Assembly (NCBI GenBank): GCA_947374315.1
Contig: CANCBK010000036.1
Coordinates: 1 to 16,292 of the forward strand
From: Burkholderiaceae bacterium
GTDB lineage: Bacteria; Pseudomonadota; Gammaproteobacteria; Burkholderiales; Burkholderiaceae
DNA: 16,292 nucleotides
Direction: 5' to 3'
Every line of letters begins with the position of its first letter. The first letter of the stretch is position 1. A model generated the notes under the pieces. That model searched no databases. It saw only the letters and a program-made list of their open reading frames with translations, and had not been told where the DNA came from. Position numbers and translations under genes: made by a program. Positions 1 to 8,931 of the stretch are shown here, piece by piece.

Positions 1-709
1 TGACACGAGGGCCGGCAAAACCAATTAAGGCTTTTGGTTCAGCTATAACAACATCACCCATAAAAGCAAAGCTCGCAGAAATTCCCCCCATCGTTGGATC
101 CGTTAGGACGCTGATATAAGGCAAACCTTTTTTGGACAGCAGGGTCAACATGGAATTAGTTTTAGCCATCTGAAATAAAGAAAGCAGACTTTCTTGCATC
201 CGCGCTCCACCGGTAGCGGTAAAGCAGATAAAGGCGCACTTCTTAGCAATCGCCTCTTGAACACCACGTACAAAACGCTCACCAACGACAGAGCCCATAG
301 AGCCACCCATATATTGGAACTCGAAGCAAGCGGCAACCACCGGAATACTTTCGATCTTGCCACCCAAGACGATTAAAGCCTCGGATTCACCAGAAGCATC
401 ATTGGCTTGTTTAATGCGATCAGGATATTTCTTGGAGTCTTTAAATTTCAGCGGATCAATCGGATAGATATCTGCGCCAATTTCATAGCGGCCTTTAGGG
501 TCCAGCAAACTATCGAGGCGTAAACGAGCGCCAAGTCTCATGTGATGACTACACTTTGGACAAACTGAAAGATTGGCTTCAATATCAGTACTGTAGAGTA
601 CTGTTTCACAGCTGGGGCACTTTACCCACAGACCCTCTGGTACGGATTTGCGATTAGCAGGATCCGTGTGTTGGATTTGGGGGGGTAGTAATTTATCGAT
701 CCAGCTCAT
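1..709 (-). CDS. accD: Acetyl-CoA carboxylase carboxyltransferase subunit beta (partial, 3' end outside window)
   Basis: Beta half of the carboxyltransferase that, with AccA, moves carboxyl from carboxybiotin-BCCP to acetyl-CoA to make malonyl-CoA, the first step of fatty acid synthesis in the cytoplasm. I translated it from ATG 709 ([10 protein letters not shown]); the frame is open to the window edge, giving 236 of the roughly 290 residues expected. An N-terminal four-cysteine zinc finger is visible (C31, C34, C50, C53: CPSC...CPKC). The crotonase-like carboxyltransferase core follows, with TGGARMQES and [12 protein letters not shown], and the fragment ends in IGFAGPRV, a strongly conserved AccD stretch. 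It lies 23 nt after trpA in the same direction and probably shares its transcript. No convincing Shine-Dalgarno precedes the ATG. The trpA-accD adjacency is common in Burkholderiales. Identity is secure; only the C-terminal ~50 residues are unseen. Confidence 0.96.
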   Translation of the reverse strand, partial: MSWIDKLLPPQIQHTDPANRKSVPEGLWVKCPSCETVLYSTDIEANLSVCPKCSHHMRLGARLRLDSLLDPKGRYEIGADIYPIDPLKFKDSKKYPDRIKQANDASGESEALIVLGGKIESIPVVAACFEFQYMGGSMGSVVGERFVRGVQEAIAKKCAFICFTATGGARMQESLLSLFQMAKTNSMLTLLSKKGLPYISVLTDPTMGGISASFAFMGDVVIAEPKALIGFAGPRV

Positions 710-717
710 CAGTTTTC

Positions 718-743
718 AACTATCCAGTGCGTTTAACTATCCA
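718..743. repeat. Tandem direct repeat at the 3' end of trpA
   Basis: On the minus strand TGGATAGTT occurs at 743-735 and again at 726-718, with a 17-bp period; the bases after each copy are similar (AAACGCAC and GAAAACTG). The first copy contains the trpA stop TAA. It looks like a small local duplication between trpA and accD and has no evident function. Confidence 0.6.
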
Positions 744-1530
744 AAGCGACGCGAATTTCACGTATGAAGGTTTCGAGTGATTGTACCGCCTGCCCTGGAG
801 GCGCATCCTCCAAAAGACGAATAATTCGACTACCAATAACTACTGCATCCGCTGTTTTAGACACTGCACGGGCACTTTCAGCATCATTAATACCAAAACC
901 GACTGCTATAGGAATGGGGGTAGCCTGGCGGATTGTAGGAATAATGCTGGCTACATCCTGGGTATTGAGGTGGGATGCCCCAGTAACTCCCCGCATGGAG
1001 ACATAATAGATATAACCAGAAGCTATTTTGGCGGCCTCCTTTATGCGTTCTAGTGATGATGTAGGCGCCAATAAGAAAATTGGATCAACCCCAGCGATCC
1101 GCATGCGGGCAGCAAAATCGACGCATTCTTCGGGTGGGTAATCCACTATCAGCACGCCATCGACACCGGCATGCTTTGCTTCAGTAGCAAAGCGTTCCGC
1201 TCCCATTTGCTCGACGGGATTGGCGTAACCCATCAGCACTACTGGGGTGTGGGCATCCTCCTTACGAAACTCCTTCACCATTTCTAGGCAGCGATGCAAT
1301 GTAACGCCCTGGCTTAAAGCGCGTTCAGAAGATCTCTGAATCACCGGTCCATCAGCCATGGGGTCAGAAAATGGCACCCCTAACTCAATCACATTGGCCC
1401 CACCCCGAACCAAGGCATGCATCAACTCTACGGTTAGCTTGGGATCGGGATCGCCTGCAGTAATAAAAGGGATAAGCCCTTTCTTGCCGGAAGCTTTAAG
1501 TTCGTTAAAAAGTGCGGTAATTTTTGACAT
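733..1530 (-). CDS. trpA: Tryptophan synthase alpha chain
   Basis: Alpha subunit of tryptophan synthase. It cleaves indole-3-glycerol phosphate to indole and glyceraldehyde 3-phosphate and channels indole to TrpB in the alpha2beta2 complex. The 265-residue TIM-barrel protein is near the E. coli length (268). The catalytic pair sits at E49 and D60 in [15 protein letters not shown], with the same numbers as in E. coli/Salmonella TrpA. Other family stretches are PFITAGDPD near the N-terminus, [10 protein letters not shown], and the phosphate-binding PIAVGFGI and VVIGSRI. It follows trpB by 48 nt instead of overlapping it, and no good Shine-Dalgarno is visible before ATG 1530, so initiation may be weak or depend on read-through from trpB. 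The 3' end carries a small 17-bp direct repeat (718-743). Identity is secure. Confidence 0.98.
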   Translation of the reverse strand: MSKITALFNELKASGKKGLIPFITAGDPDPKLTVELMHALVRGGANVIELGVPFSDPMADGPVIQRSSERALSQGVTLHRCLEMVKEFRKEDAHTPVVLMGYANPVEQMGAERFATEAKHAGVDGVLIVDYPPEECVDFAARMRIAGVDPIFLLAPTSSLERIKEAAKIASGYIYYVSMRGVTGASHLNTQDVASIIPTIRQATPIPIAVGFGINDAESARAVSKTADAVVIGSRIIRLLEDAPPGQAVQSLETFIREIRVALDS

Positions 1531-1578
1531 AACAATTCGTATTTAATTTATCTTTTACTGCTGGGCACTGGCTACTTG

Positions 1579-2772
1579 TTAACCTTCAGAGCCGGTGGCT
1601 TGCGCAACGGTATGCATATCTTTATCGCCACGGCCCGATAGATTTACGAGGATGGTTTGATCCTTAGGCAATGTTGGGGCCAATTTACAGGCGTAAGCAA
1701 TAGCATGAGAGGACTCCAATGCAGGAATGATGCCTTCAATTTGACAGCAATCATGGAATGCCTTAAGTGCCTCTTCATCAGTCACGGCTACATAATCAGC
1801 ACGCCCAGAATCTTTGAGCCATGCATGCTCCGGTCCAACGCCCGGATAATCCATGCCAGCAGAAACAGAATGTGTTTCGGAGATCTGACCATTTTCATCC
1901 TGCAGCAAATAGGTGCGATTGCCATGGAGCACACCAGGCTTACCAACGCAGAGTGCGGCTGAGTGAAGACCACTATTCAGGCCATGGCCTGCCGCTTCAA
2001 CGCCAATGAGTTTTACCTCAGGGAAATCAATGTAGGGATAAAAAATACCCATAGCATTGGAGCCACCGCCTACGCAGGCTAAAACATAGTCTGGCTGACG
2101 CCCTGTGAGTTCTGGCATCTGCACTTTGCACTCTTCACCAATCACACTTTGAAAATCACGCACCATCATCGGGTAAGGATGCGGGCCCGCAACAGTACCG
2201 ATGATGTAGAAAGTGTCATCCACATTAGTAACCCAATCACGCATTGCTTCATTCAGTGCGTCTTTCAGAGTTTTGGTGCCAGATTCGACAGGCACTACTT
2301 TCGCGCCAAGTAACTTCATCCGAAATACATTTTGCGCTTGACGAGCAACATCAACAGAGCCCTGATAGACAGTGCAGTCGAGTCCAAAGCGTGCACAGAT
2401 CGTAGCGGTAGCAACCCCATGCTGTCCTGCGCCAGTCTCGGCGATGATGCGTGGCTTACCCATACGCTTAGCCAACATTGCTTGGCCAATCACGTTATTA
2501 ATTTTGTGAGCACCGGTATGATTTAAATCTTCTCGCTTGAGATAGATCTGTGCGCCACCGAGCATTTCACTCCAACGCTTGGCATGATAGACCGGCGATG
2601 GTCTACCAACAAAATGCTTGAGTTCGTAATGAAACTCTTCTACAAATTCTGGATCGTATTGATACTTGGCATAAGCCGCTTTGAGCTCATCCAATGCAAA
2701 CATTAATGTCTCTGAAACAAATACGCCACCATAAGGACCAAAGTGTCCTCGTGAATCTGGCTTATCGTACAT
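1579..2772 (-). CDS. trpB: Tryptophan synthase beta chain
   Basis: PLP-dependent beta subunit that condenses indole with L-serine to give L-tryptophan. The protein has 397 residues, the normal size of TrpB1-type enzymes. PLP lysine is K90 in [10 protein letters not shown]; the catalytic glutamate lies in [11 protein letters not shown]; the phosphate-binding glycine loop is [10 protein letters not shown]. The C-terminal end has the expected [13 protein letters not shown] 2772 is preceded by a clear Shine-Dalgarno AGAGG five bases upstream (2778-2782), the best ribosome site among the trp genes here. It lies 31 nt after trpF and 48 nt before trpA. Some Burkholderia and Ralstonia genomes, as I recall, carry a DNA methyltransferase gene between trpB and trpA; there is none here. 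Identity is secure. Confidence 0.98.
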   Translation of the reverse strand: MYDKPDSRGHFGPYGGVFVSETLMFALDELKAAYAKYQYDPEFVEEFHYELKHFVGRPSPVYHAKRWSEMLGGAQIYLKREDLNHTGAHKINNVIGQAMLAKRMGKPRIIAETGAGQHGVATATICARFGLDCTVYQGSVDVARQAQNVFRMKLLGAKVVPVESGTKTLKDALNEAMRDWVTNVDDTFYIIGTVAGPHPYPMMVRDFQSVIGEECKVQMPELTGRQPDYVLACVGGGSNAMGIFYPYIDFPEVKLIGVEAAGHGLNSGLHSAALCVGKPGVLHGNRTYLLQDENGQISETHSVSAGMDYPGVGPEHAWLKDSGRADYVAVTDEEALKAFHDCCQIEGIIPALESSHAIAYACKLAPTLPKDQTILVNLSGRGDKDMHTVAQATGSEG

Positions 2773-2803
2773 AAATACCTCTTTTTATTAGTTACAGCAA
2801 ATA

Positions 2804-3478
2804 TTAGAGTGACAGGGCTGTATCAGCTGCACGCACTGCCTGAATAAATTCTTTCATTAGGGCGTGATCTTTAAGGCCCTTACTGATTTCTACGCCGCTG
2901 GAAACATCAACTGCGCAAGGACGCAGACATGCAATCGCCTCGGCCACGTTGTGCGCGTTCAATCCACCACTCAAAACGACCTGAGGCGCGTTTGCGCTTA
3001 TCCATGCTTGCGGAATCTCCTGCCAATCAAAAGGAAGGCCCCCTCCTCCATAGCCATCAACTAGGGCGTCGAGTAAAAAGGCATTTGCTTGGCTATATTG
3101 TAGGGAAAAATTCTCAAATGCGAATTTAGCGCCAATGCGAGCAGCCTTCATCCATGGCTGTCCAGCAGCAAGGCGTTCACACTCCTCCGGGGACTCATCT
3201 CCATGAAATTGCCATAAAGTAATCGAGGCAGCGGCTCGAATCGCGTCAAATTGCTCATCTGTGGCATTGACCACCAGCCCAACCGCATCTACGCCCGTTG
3301 GCAGTCTTGAAATAAGCTGAGCCGCGATATTTGGGCTTACGGCCCGAACGCTTGGGGGATAGAACACAAAGCCAACGGCATCAACCCCGGCGACTACAGC
3401 AGCGTCCACATCGGCAGGAGTCTTAAGGCCGCAGATTTTGACTCGAGTACGGCCAGGTGAGTATGTAAGTAAGCCCAT
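2804..3478 (-). CDS. trpF: Phosphoribosylanthranilate isomerase
   Basis: Catalyses the Amadori rearrangement of N-(5'-phosphoribosyl)anthranilate to CdRP in tryptophan synthesis. It is a stand-alone TrpF of 224 residues, not fused to TrpC as in E. coli. The family signature RTRVKICGL puts the probable general base at C16; the probable general acid is D137 in FLLDALVDGYGGGG. The phosphate-binding loops VVLSGGLNAHNV and VDVSSGVE are present. ATG 3478 is the only sensible start before RTRVKICGL, but it has no recognisable Shine-Dalgarno and lies 18 nt after the truA stop, so reinitiation by ribosomes leaving truA is possible. It opens the trpF-trpB-trpA block. The upstream tryptophan genes trpE, G, D and C are not in the window. 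Identity is secure. Confidence 0.96.
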   Translation of the reverse strand: MGLLTYSPGRTRVKICGLKTPADVDAAVVAGVDAVGFVFYPPSVRAVSPNIAAQLISRLPTGVDAVGLVVNATDEQFDAIRAAASITLWQFHGDESPEECERLAAGQPWMKAARIGAKFAFENFSLQYSQANAFLLDALVDGYGGGGLPFDWQEIPQAWISANAPQVVLSGGLNAHNVAEAIACLRPCAVDVSSGVEISKGLKDHALMKEFIQAVRAADTALSL

Positions 3479-3496
3479 AAAGGAAATGATAAGGCT

Positions 3497-4345
3497 TTAA
3501 GCTGAGTGGGGTTTACTTTGGCGAAAAACATGCTGGGGTAACCAGGAGTTCTCAAGCCAGGGTTTAGGAATGTTGAATTCCTCTGGATACGCAATCTGGG
3601 CAAGATATAGTCCCGCCGGAGAGAATGTTGGGGCAGCGATACTTCGATCTTTTGCGGCCAGCAAATCCGCCATCCAAGCAGCGGGTTGCTTGCCAAGGCC
3701 AATTTGGATAAAGCTACCGACTAGGTTACGTACCATGTGATGTAAAAATGCGTTACCCGTAATTTTGAAATACAGCCAAGGTTCATTGGAAACGATTTCA
3801 ATGGAATGCAGGGTTTTAATTGGGGTCTTGCTTTGGCATTCTGACGATCGAAATGAGCTGAAATCATGCTCACCGATTAAACAGATTGCAGCGGATTGCA
3901 TAGCTTCAACATCAAACCAGCGATCAGCAGGCAGCATCATGTAACCGGCACGTCCAGCAGACATTGGTGAACGACATGGACCAGCATATAACGCATAGAC
4001 ATAGGTACGCTCGAAAGCAGAATAGCGGGCACTAAATTCATCAGAAGTTGGCTGCGCCCAGTTGACCACAATGGACTCTGGCAGGAAAGAGTTCACCCCC
4101 CTTACCCATGACCAATTCTCCCGCTCAACTTCAACATCAAAATGTACTACTTGCCCCAAAGCATGAACACCGGTATCTGTTCTACCTGCCGTAATGACCC
4201 TAACCGGCTTTGACTTAAGCGCCACACATCCAACAAATGCAGAGATAGCTTTCTCTAGCTCGTCTTGAACCGTTTTTTGATTTACCTGGGATTGCCAGCC
4301 TGAATATGGGCTACCATCATATTGAAGGCCTAAAGCGATGCGCAT
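3497..4345 (-). CDS. truA: tRNA pseudouridine(38-40) synthase
   Basis: Isomerises uridines 38-40 in the anticodon arm of several tRNAs to pseudouridine. The protein has 282 residues, slightly longer than E. coli TruA (270). It starts [18 protein letters not shown], the usual TruA N-terminus, and carries the catalytic aspartate D57 in [18 protein letters not shown] (D60 in E. coli). The second domain contains [14 protein letters not shown] residues ([17 protein letters not shown]), another family hallmark. It starts 9 nt after the fimV-like stop and ends 18 nt before trpF. Its place between asd/fimV and trpF is a recurrent arrangement in Burkholderiales and in some other proteobacteria, without any known biochemical link to tryptophan synthesis. 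Identity is secure. Confidence 0.97.
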   Translation of the reverse strand: MRIALGLQYDGSPYSGWQSQVNQKTVQDELEKAISAFVGCVALKSKPVRVITAGRTDTGVHALGQVVHFDVEVERENWSWVRGVNSFLPESIVVNWAQPTSDEFSARYSAFERTYVYALYAGPCRSPMSAGRAGYMMLPADRWFDVEAMQSAAICLIGEHDFSSFRSSECQSKTPIKTLHSIEIVSNEPWLYFKITGNAFLHHMVRNLVGSFIQIGLGKQPAAWMADLLAAKDRSIAAPTFSPAGLYLAQIAYPEEFNIPKPWLENSWLPQHVFRQSKPHSA

Positions 4346-4354
4346 ATTGAAGCT

Positions 4355-5743
4355 TTATTGATTGCGGTGCGACAATTCAACCAATAGGCCTTGGGCTTCG
4401 ACTGTCAATGCAGGATCAATAGATCCGCCAATATGCACGATCTCTTGAAGGGATTTTTTTGCAGCTTCAAAATCCTCAATAGTGATGTAAGCGCGTGCCA
4501 AATTTAATTTGACCCGCAGGGCATCTGCCAAAGGATTTATTTGAGGGGTAATCGATGGAGTTGATTTTTTTCTGGGGGAAAGATCCAAATCAATACCGGC
4601 AAATAATGCCTTTGCCCGATTTGGCATGACGCCCGAAGGTGCTGAAAAATCTTTAGAGATATCAACGTCACTAGACGTGGACTGAGAAAAATCATGCACC
4701 TCTGAACGACGCGCATTTCTAGCCAAAAACCAAAGCAGTAAACCAGTCATACCCATCAATAGCAAGGCTAATGCGGCTGGCGCAAATTTACCTAAACCAA
4801 AAACATTATCACGCCCGTTCGAATCGGGAGATTTGCCTTTTGCTTGATCTAATAAGTACTGCAAGTCGGCAATATTCTTTTCCAACTCAGCAACGCGTGC
4901 ACGAGTTTGCTCAAGCGTCTTTTCTTGCGCTACCAAATCTTCGGTATAGCGACGCTCATCCGGGCCACCTTCAGCGCTCGAACCAATTTTGAGGCGATCT
5001 TTTGCGGGCGACTCTAATCCAGTCTTAGTGGAGCCAGAACCATTCGAGATACCCGCTTTAGGCTCATGCTCGGAATGCCATTGGGCATTGGACTCAGCGA
5101 CAAATTGATTGGCCTCAGCCGGGCTAATTGATCGGAGCAAAGCTTGACTAGGTCTACCTAACTCAGTCCCAGCCTCAAGACGATTAATGCTTCCGCTAGC
5201 AAAGGCATCTGGATTAGCCTTGAATAAGGCCAGCATAGTTTGATCTATAGTAGCGCCATCTAGCTGTGGAGCAAGCTGTGCAGCGATTTCAGATAAGGTC
5301 TGGCCAGGCCTTACGGCAATCTTTTGAGCATCTCCCAGGAGCAAGGTATAGGTCTTGGTAAGACTGCCTGAAGACCAATTGAGGGTTAGCAATACATCGA
5401 GAAATGGATCATCGGCCAATGGAACAGACTCAACCGTTTCAACTAATACCATCAGCTGTTGCTGTTGGTTGCGATAAATCATCGCTTGCGGATTGAGCTC
5501 TAATAATTTCTTGGAAATCCCTAGGCGTTCGTATGAGGGTTTATTGGAGACGCCTACATTCAGGCTTGCGAGAGCTGACTGCTCGTCGTCACCAACCCGG
5601 ATCGGAAACTCCACCTTAAGTGGTTCACCAGGTTTTGAAAGAAGCTTAGGCGAGCCAAGGGAAATTGCGCTTGCAGCGAATGACCAGCTTAGAAAAAATA
5701 AGCAAAGTGCTTTTACAACCTTAATCAGGCTATTTCGGAACAT
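4355..5743 (-). CDS. fimV: FimV-like inner-membrane protein with LysM-like domain
   Basis: A 462-residue protein with the FimV domain order. Residues 1-26 form a signal peptide (hydrophobic CLFFLSWSFAASA). Residues ~27-135 are the FimV N-terminal beta domain (ISLGSPKLLSKPGEPLKVEF). Residues ~141-197 are a LysM-like peptidoglycan-binding domain (VRPGQTLSEIAAQL). A low-complexity linker follows, then a coiled coil at ~268-303, one membrane helix at ~319-341 (ALALLLMGMTGLLLWFL), a cytoplasmic linker, and the conserved C-terminal FimV domain at ~405-460 (LNLARAYITIEDFEAAKKSL). Pseudomonas FimV is about twice as long with a large acidic repeat region; that part is absent. Family members act at cell poles in type IV pilus assembly and twitching; the role here is inferred. 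Its ATG overlaps the asd stop by one base (TAATG), implying translational coupling. Confidence 0.87.
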   Translation of the reverse strand: MFRNSLIKVVKALCLFFLSWSFAASAISLGSPKLLSKPGEPLKVEFPIRVGDDEQSALASLNVGVSNKPSYERLGISKKLLELNPQAMIYRNQQQQLMVLVETVESVPLADDPFLDVLLTLNWSSGSLTKTYTLLLGDAQKIAVRPGQTLSEIAAQLAPQLDGATIDQTMLALFKANPDAFASGSINRLEAGTELGRPSQALLRSISPAEANQFVAESNAQWHSEHEPKAGISNGSGSTKTGLESPAKDRLKIGSSAEGGPDERRYTEDLVAQEKTLEQTRARVAELEKNIADLQYLLDQAKGKSPDSNGRDNVFGLGKFAPAALALLLMGMTGLLLWFLARNARRSEVHDFSQSTSSDVDISKDFSAPSGVMPNRAKALFAGIDLDLSPRKKSTPSITPQINPLADALRVKLNLARAYITIEDFEAAKKSLQEIVHIGGSIDPALTVEAQGLLVELSHRNQ

Positions 5744-6900
5744 TAGCGCTCAAGCAGGATGCGGAGCATGCGACGTAGCGGTTCAGCAGCACCCCATAAC
5801 AATTGATCACCAACGGTAAAAGCACCGAGGTACTCGGGACCCATTGCCATTTTATGCAGGCGGCCGATAGGGACAGTGAGGGTACCGCTAACTGCAGCCG
5901 GCGATAAATCACGCTCAGTTGTTTCGCGATCATTGGGAACTACTTTCACCCACTGATTGTCATTGGCCAAAATTGCTTCGATCTCCTTTAGGGGGACATC
6001 CTTCTTGAGTTTGACTGTCAAACCTTGTGAGTGACAGCGCATTGCACCAACACGAACACATAAACCATCAATCGGAATGCTTCCAGCAGTTCTAAATGCG
6101 GGGCGACCCAAGATCTTATTGAACTCAGCGCCACCTTTCCACTCTTCTTTAGTTTGGCCATTCTCAACAGGCACGTCGATCCATGGAATTAAGCTACCAG
6201 CTAATGCAGTATTGCGAAAATTCTTTCTCGGAAATTCGGATGATCGTAAAGTTGCAGTCACCTTACGATCAATATCCAAAATCCAAGATGAAGGATCCGC
6301 TAGTTCGGTCGCAACGCTATCGCGCAGAGCGCCCATTTGAAGTAGCAACTCGCGCATGTTCTGAGCGCCAGCGCCAGATGCGGCCTGATAAGTCATGGCG
6401 CTAATCCATTCAACCATATCAGCCTTCACTAGGCCACCCATCGCCATCATCATTAAACTTACGGTGCAGTTACTACCAATCCAATTTTTTCCACCAGCAG
6501 CCAGCGCCTTATCAATTACCGGACGATTTACCGGATCAAGAACCAATACCGCATCATCTTTCATACGCAAGGCACTAGCAGCATCAATCCAATGCCCCTG
6601 CCATCCAGCGGCACGCAATTGAGGAAATATCTCATTGGTATAGTCACCGCCCTGACAAGTCAAAATAATATCGCAGCGAGATAATGCGGTAATGTCGTTT
6701 GCGTTCAGCAAGACATTTTCACTCTTGGTGACCTTTTGGCCATTCAATAGAGGAACTTCACCGCCCGCTTGGCTGGTGCTAAAAAATACCGGTTCAATAA
6801 GATCGAAATCTTTCTCTGCCAACATTCTCTCCATGAGAACGCTGCCGACCATACCGCGCCAACCAACTAAGCCTACCAACGGGGTTTTTGTATTTGCCAT
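5743..6900 (-). CDS. asd: Aspartate-semialdehyde dehydrogenase
   Basis: NADPH-dependent reduction of beta-aspartyl phosphate to aspartate semialdehyde, the branch point to lysine/diaminopimelate, threonine, methionine and isoleucine. The 385-residue protein is of the E. coli-type (long) Asd subfamily. The NADP-binding motif [13 protein letters not shown] is at residues 10-22, the catalytic cysteine is C145 in [11 protein letters not shown], and the active-site histidine is H290 in [11 protein letters not shown]. Start ATG 6900 gives the expected [16 protein letters not shown]; no strong Shine-Dalgarno is visible. It lies 40 nt after leuB, and its TAA shares a base with the ATG of the fimV-like gene. 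The leuB-asd-fimV-truA order is common in beta- and gammaproteobacteria. Identity is secure. Confidence 0.97.
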   Translation of the reverse strand: MANTKTPLVGLVGWRGMVGSVLMERMLAEKDFDLIEPVFFSTSQAGGEVPLLNGQKVTKSENVLLNANDITALSRCDIILTCQGGDYTNEIFPQLRAAGWQGHWIDAASALRMKDDAVLVLDPVNRPVIDKALAAGGKNWIGSNCTVSLMMMAMGGLVKADMVEWISAMTYQAASGAGAQNMRELLLQMGALRDSVATELADPSSWILDIDRKVTATLRSSEFPRKNFRNTALAGSLIPWIDVPVENGQTKEEWKGGAEFNKILGRPAFRTAGSIPIDGLCVRVGAMRCHSQGLTVKLKKDVPLKEIEAILANDNQWVKVVPNDRETTERDLSPAAVSGTLTVPIGRLHKMAMGPEYLGAFTVGDQLLWGAAEPLRRMLRILLER

Positions 6901-6940
6901 AATGAAAAATCTATTGAATGTGGTTAGTTAATGCAATGCT

Positions 6941-8014
6941 TTAATGAGTAAGTGCAGCTACAACGGCATCGCCCATTTCGATGGTAGAAACCTTCTTTGT
7001 ACCTTGCGTGTAAATATCTGCTGTGCGCAAGCCTTGCGACAGAACTTTTTGCACCGCCGCTTCTATGCGGTCTGCCTCGGATGGCATTCCAAGCGAGTAG
7101 CGCAACATCATGGCAGCAGACAAGATAGTCGCCAGAGGATTGGCAATACCTTTGCCAGCGATATCAGGGGCAGAGCCATGACTAGGCTCGTACAAGCCTT
7201 TATTGTTCTTATCTAAAGAGGCTGATGGCAACATACCGATTGAGCCCGTCAACATCGCAGCCTCATCAGACAAAATATCCCCGAATAAATTACCAGTAAC
7301 AACTACGTCAAATGCTTTAGGCGCTTTAACCAGTTGCATAGCCGCATTATCTACATACATGTGCGACAGCTCTACATCAGGATAGTCTTTACCCACTTTG
7401 ATCATTACGTCACGCCAAAGCTGTGAAGTTTCTAGGACATTTGCTTTATCTACGCTGCAAACTTTTTTCCCGCGCTTACGCGCTGCTTCAAATGCAACGC
7501 GACCAATACGCTCTACTTCTGGTTCGCTGTAGTGCATCATGTCAAAACCTTCACGCGCACCTTTGAATAAAGGGTGTTCTGAGATACGAATACCGCGTGG
7601 TTGACCAAAATAAATATCGCCATTGAGCTCGCGAATAATCAAAATATCGAGACCACCAACAATCTCCGGCTTTAGGCTCGATGCTGCAGTGAGTTCGTCA
7701 TAGCAAATTGCGGGTCTAAAGTTAGCAAATAATTCTAAATGCTTGCGTAAACCTAGGATGGCTTGTTCGGGGCGAAGCTCACGAGCAAGAGTGTCGTATT
7801 TCCAGTCGCCGACTGCGCCAAATAAAATAGCATCCGCTTTTTTAGCAAGCTCTAATGTGGCTGGTGGCAATGGATGACCAGCGACATCATAAGCTGCGCC
7901 ACCTACAGGGGCTGCCTCTAGATCAAATTTTGGGCCTAGCGCGTTAAGTACTTTAACGGCTTCAGCAACGATTTCCGGGCCGATACCATCACCCGGGAGG
8001 ACTGCAATTTTCAT
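6941..8014 (-). CDS. leuB: 3-isopropylmalate dehydrogenase
   Basis: NAD-dependent oxidative decarboxylation of 3-isopropylmalate to 2-ketoisocaproate (4-methyl-2-oxopentanoate), the third leucine-specific step. The protein has 357 residues, the usual length for the isocitrate/isopropylmalate dehydrogenase family. It starts [14 protein letters not shown]. Substrate arginines R90, R100 and R128, Y135 in [11 protein letters not shown]190 in SVDKANV and the metal-binding aspartates D222, D246 and D250 line up with the Thermus enzyme at a constant offset of four where I could compare. The adenine-site region [17 protein letters not shown] is intact. A Shine-Dalgarno AAAGG lies six bases before ATG 8014; it is part of the 10-bp palindrome AAAGGCCTTT. 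It follows leuD by 23 nt. Identity is secure. Confidence 0.98.
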   Translation of the reverse strand: MKIAVLPGDGIGPEIVAEAVKVLNALGPKFDLEAAPVGGAAYDVAGHPLPPATLELAKKADAILFGAVGDWKYDTLARELRPEQAILGLRKHLELFANFRPAICYDELTAASSLKPEIVGGLDILIIRELNGDIYFGQPRGIRISEHPLFKGAREGFDMMHYSEPEVERIGRVAFEAARKRGKKVCSVDKANVLETSQLWRDVMIKVGKDYPDVELSHMYVDNAAMQLVKAPKAFDVVVTGNLFGDILSDEAAMLTGSIGMLPSASLDKNNKGLYEPSHGSAPDIAGKGIANPLATILSAAMMLRYSLGMPSEADRIEAAVQKVLSQGLRTADIYTQGTKKVSTIEMGDAVVAALTH

Positions 8015-8037
8015 GAAAGGCCTTTAACTCTATAAAA

Positions 8038-8685
8038 CTACGGCAGTTGTGTAGCAAGCCAAGGCATCTTAAGGATGCGTTCAGCTTCGTAAGCCTTGAT
8101 TTTATCTGCATGTTGCAGGGTTAAGCCAATATCGTCTAAGCCATTGAGTAGGCAATGCTTTCTAAATGGCGCCACATCAAAGCTATAGCCGGTGCCATCG
8201 GGAGTGACTACCTGCTGGCGCTCTAGGTCAATAGTCAGCTGGTACCCGCTAAAAGCCAAGGTTTCATTGAATAAATGGTCAACCTGCAACTCTGACAAAA
8301 CAATAGGTAAAAGACCATTTTTGAAGCAATTGTTGTAGAAAATATCAGCAAAACTAGGCGCAATCACCGCCCTAAAGCCGTATTGATCGAGAGCCCATGG
8401 AGCATGTTCACGTGAGCTGCCACATCCGAAGTTCTTGCGAGCCAATAAGATTCCAGCACCCTTATAGCGAGGTTGGTTTAATACAAAATCGGGATTTATT
8501 GGACGATTGCTACAATCCTGGCCCGGCTCACCATGATCTAAATAGCGCCACTCGTCAAAGAGATTTTGTCCAAAGCCTGTTTTTTTAATTGATTTTAAGA
8601 ACTGCTTGGGAATGATGGCGTCTGTATCGACGTTCTCGCGATTAAGCGGTGCAACCAAACCTTTGTATACCGTAAATTTTTCCAT
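8038..8685 (-). CDS. leuD: 3-isopropylmalate dehydratase small subunit
   Basis: Small (swivel-domain) subunit of isopropylmalate isomerase, which with LeuC converts 2-isopropylmalate to 3-isopropylmalate. I take ATG 8685, giving 215 residues starting [21 protein letters not shown]. coli LeuD has 201 residues and begins in the same way. The frame stays open upstream to 8823, but that extension overlaps the lipoprotein gene and has no LeuD similarity. Family motifs are [14 protein letters not shown], the substrate-site loop [15 protein letters not shown] and [17 protein letters not shown]. It follows the lipoprotein gene by 31 nt and is separated from its partner leuC by that gene. The Shine-Dalgarno is weak (AAAGATC). 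Identity is secure; start good. Confidence 0.96.
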   Translation of the reverse strand: MEKFTVYKGLVAPLNRENVDTDAIIPKQFLKSIKKTGFGQNLFDEWRYLDHGEPGQDCSNRPINPDFVLNQPRYKGAGILLARKNFGCGSSREHAPWALDQYGFRAVIAPSFADIFYNNCFKNGLLPIVLSELQVDHLFNETLAFSGYQLTIDLERQQVVTPDGTGYSFDVAPFRKHCLLNGLDDIGLTLQHADKIKAYEAERILKMPWLATQLP

Positions 8686-8716
8686 GATGATCTTTTGCTG
8701 AATTTCTGCTACTTGA

Positions 8717-8920
8717 TTACTTGACTGGAGTGACAACAACATCTTTCCCTTTGGTTTGGGATTGATTGTTAGTAGTGCTATTACCACCCATGGAGTTCCC
8801 CATAGTCTGCATGTCTTTGCCAAGACCCTCCATCATATTGCTACAGGCAGAAAGAATCATTCCGGCAATCGCAACAATAGTTAATTTTTTAATCATGGTG
8901 AAAGCGGACCAATTAAACAC
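8717..8920 (-). CDS. Small entericidin-like lipoprotein
   Basis: A small secreted lipoprotein: positively charged MIKK, hydrophobic [11 protein letters not shown], then a lipobox LSAC, so signal peptidase II should cleave before the cysteine and leave a mature peptide of about 42 residues. The mature start [21 protein letters not shown] resembles the entericidin EcnA/EcnB family (Cys, then GxGKDxQ); a polar Asn/Thr/Gln tail follows. Two starts are possible. GTG 8920 (67 aa) has Shine-Dalgarno AAGGA six bases upstream (8927-8931), overlapping the leuC stop. ATG 8896 (59 aa) gives a shorter, more typical signal peptide but has no ribosome site. I prefer GTG. It sits 9 nt after leuC and 31 nt before leuD. 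Function is unproven; entericidins are linked to envelope stress and a toxin/antidote role in E. coli, which I would not transfer here. Confidence 0.82.
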   Translation of the reverse strand: MFNWSAFTMIKKLTIVAIAGMILSACSNMMEGLGKDMQTMGNSMGGNSTTNNQSQTKGKDVVVTPVK

Positions 8921-8926
8921 GGTAAT

Positions 8927-8931
8927 TCCTT
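8927..8931 (-). promoter_or_regulatory. Shine-Dalgarno deciding the GTG start of the small lipoprotein
   Basis: AAGGA on the minus strand overlaps the leuC stop codon (TAAGGA) and stands six bases before GTG 8920. The alternative ATG 8896 has only GGTCCGCTTTCACC before it, without a purine-rich site. This favours the longer 67-residue product coupled to leuC termination. Confidence 0.55.

Noticed and set aside
3394..3702. 102-residue minus-strand open frame overlapping truA and trpF in another frame
   Set aside because: Both overlapped genes have full family motifs; this frame has none.
5493..5819. 108-residue plus-strand open frame across the asd/fimV junction
   Set aside because: It is antisense to two well-supported genes and shows no family pattern.
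6901..6940. Repeated CATTAA in the leuB-asd gap
   Set aside because: Two six-base copies in A/T-rich DNA are expected by chance, and there is no dyad or terminator.
8016..8025. 10-bp palindrome AAAGGCCTTT before leuB
   Set aside because: It is explained by the Shine-Dalgarno AAAGG followed by a chance complement; the dyad has no loop to form a hairpin and no U-tract.
8686..8823. Upstream extension of leuD by 46 codons
   Set aside because: It overlaps the lipoprotein gene, has no LeuD similarity, and ATG 8685 matches the family N-terminus.
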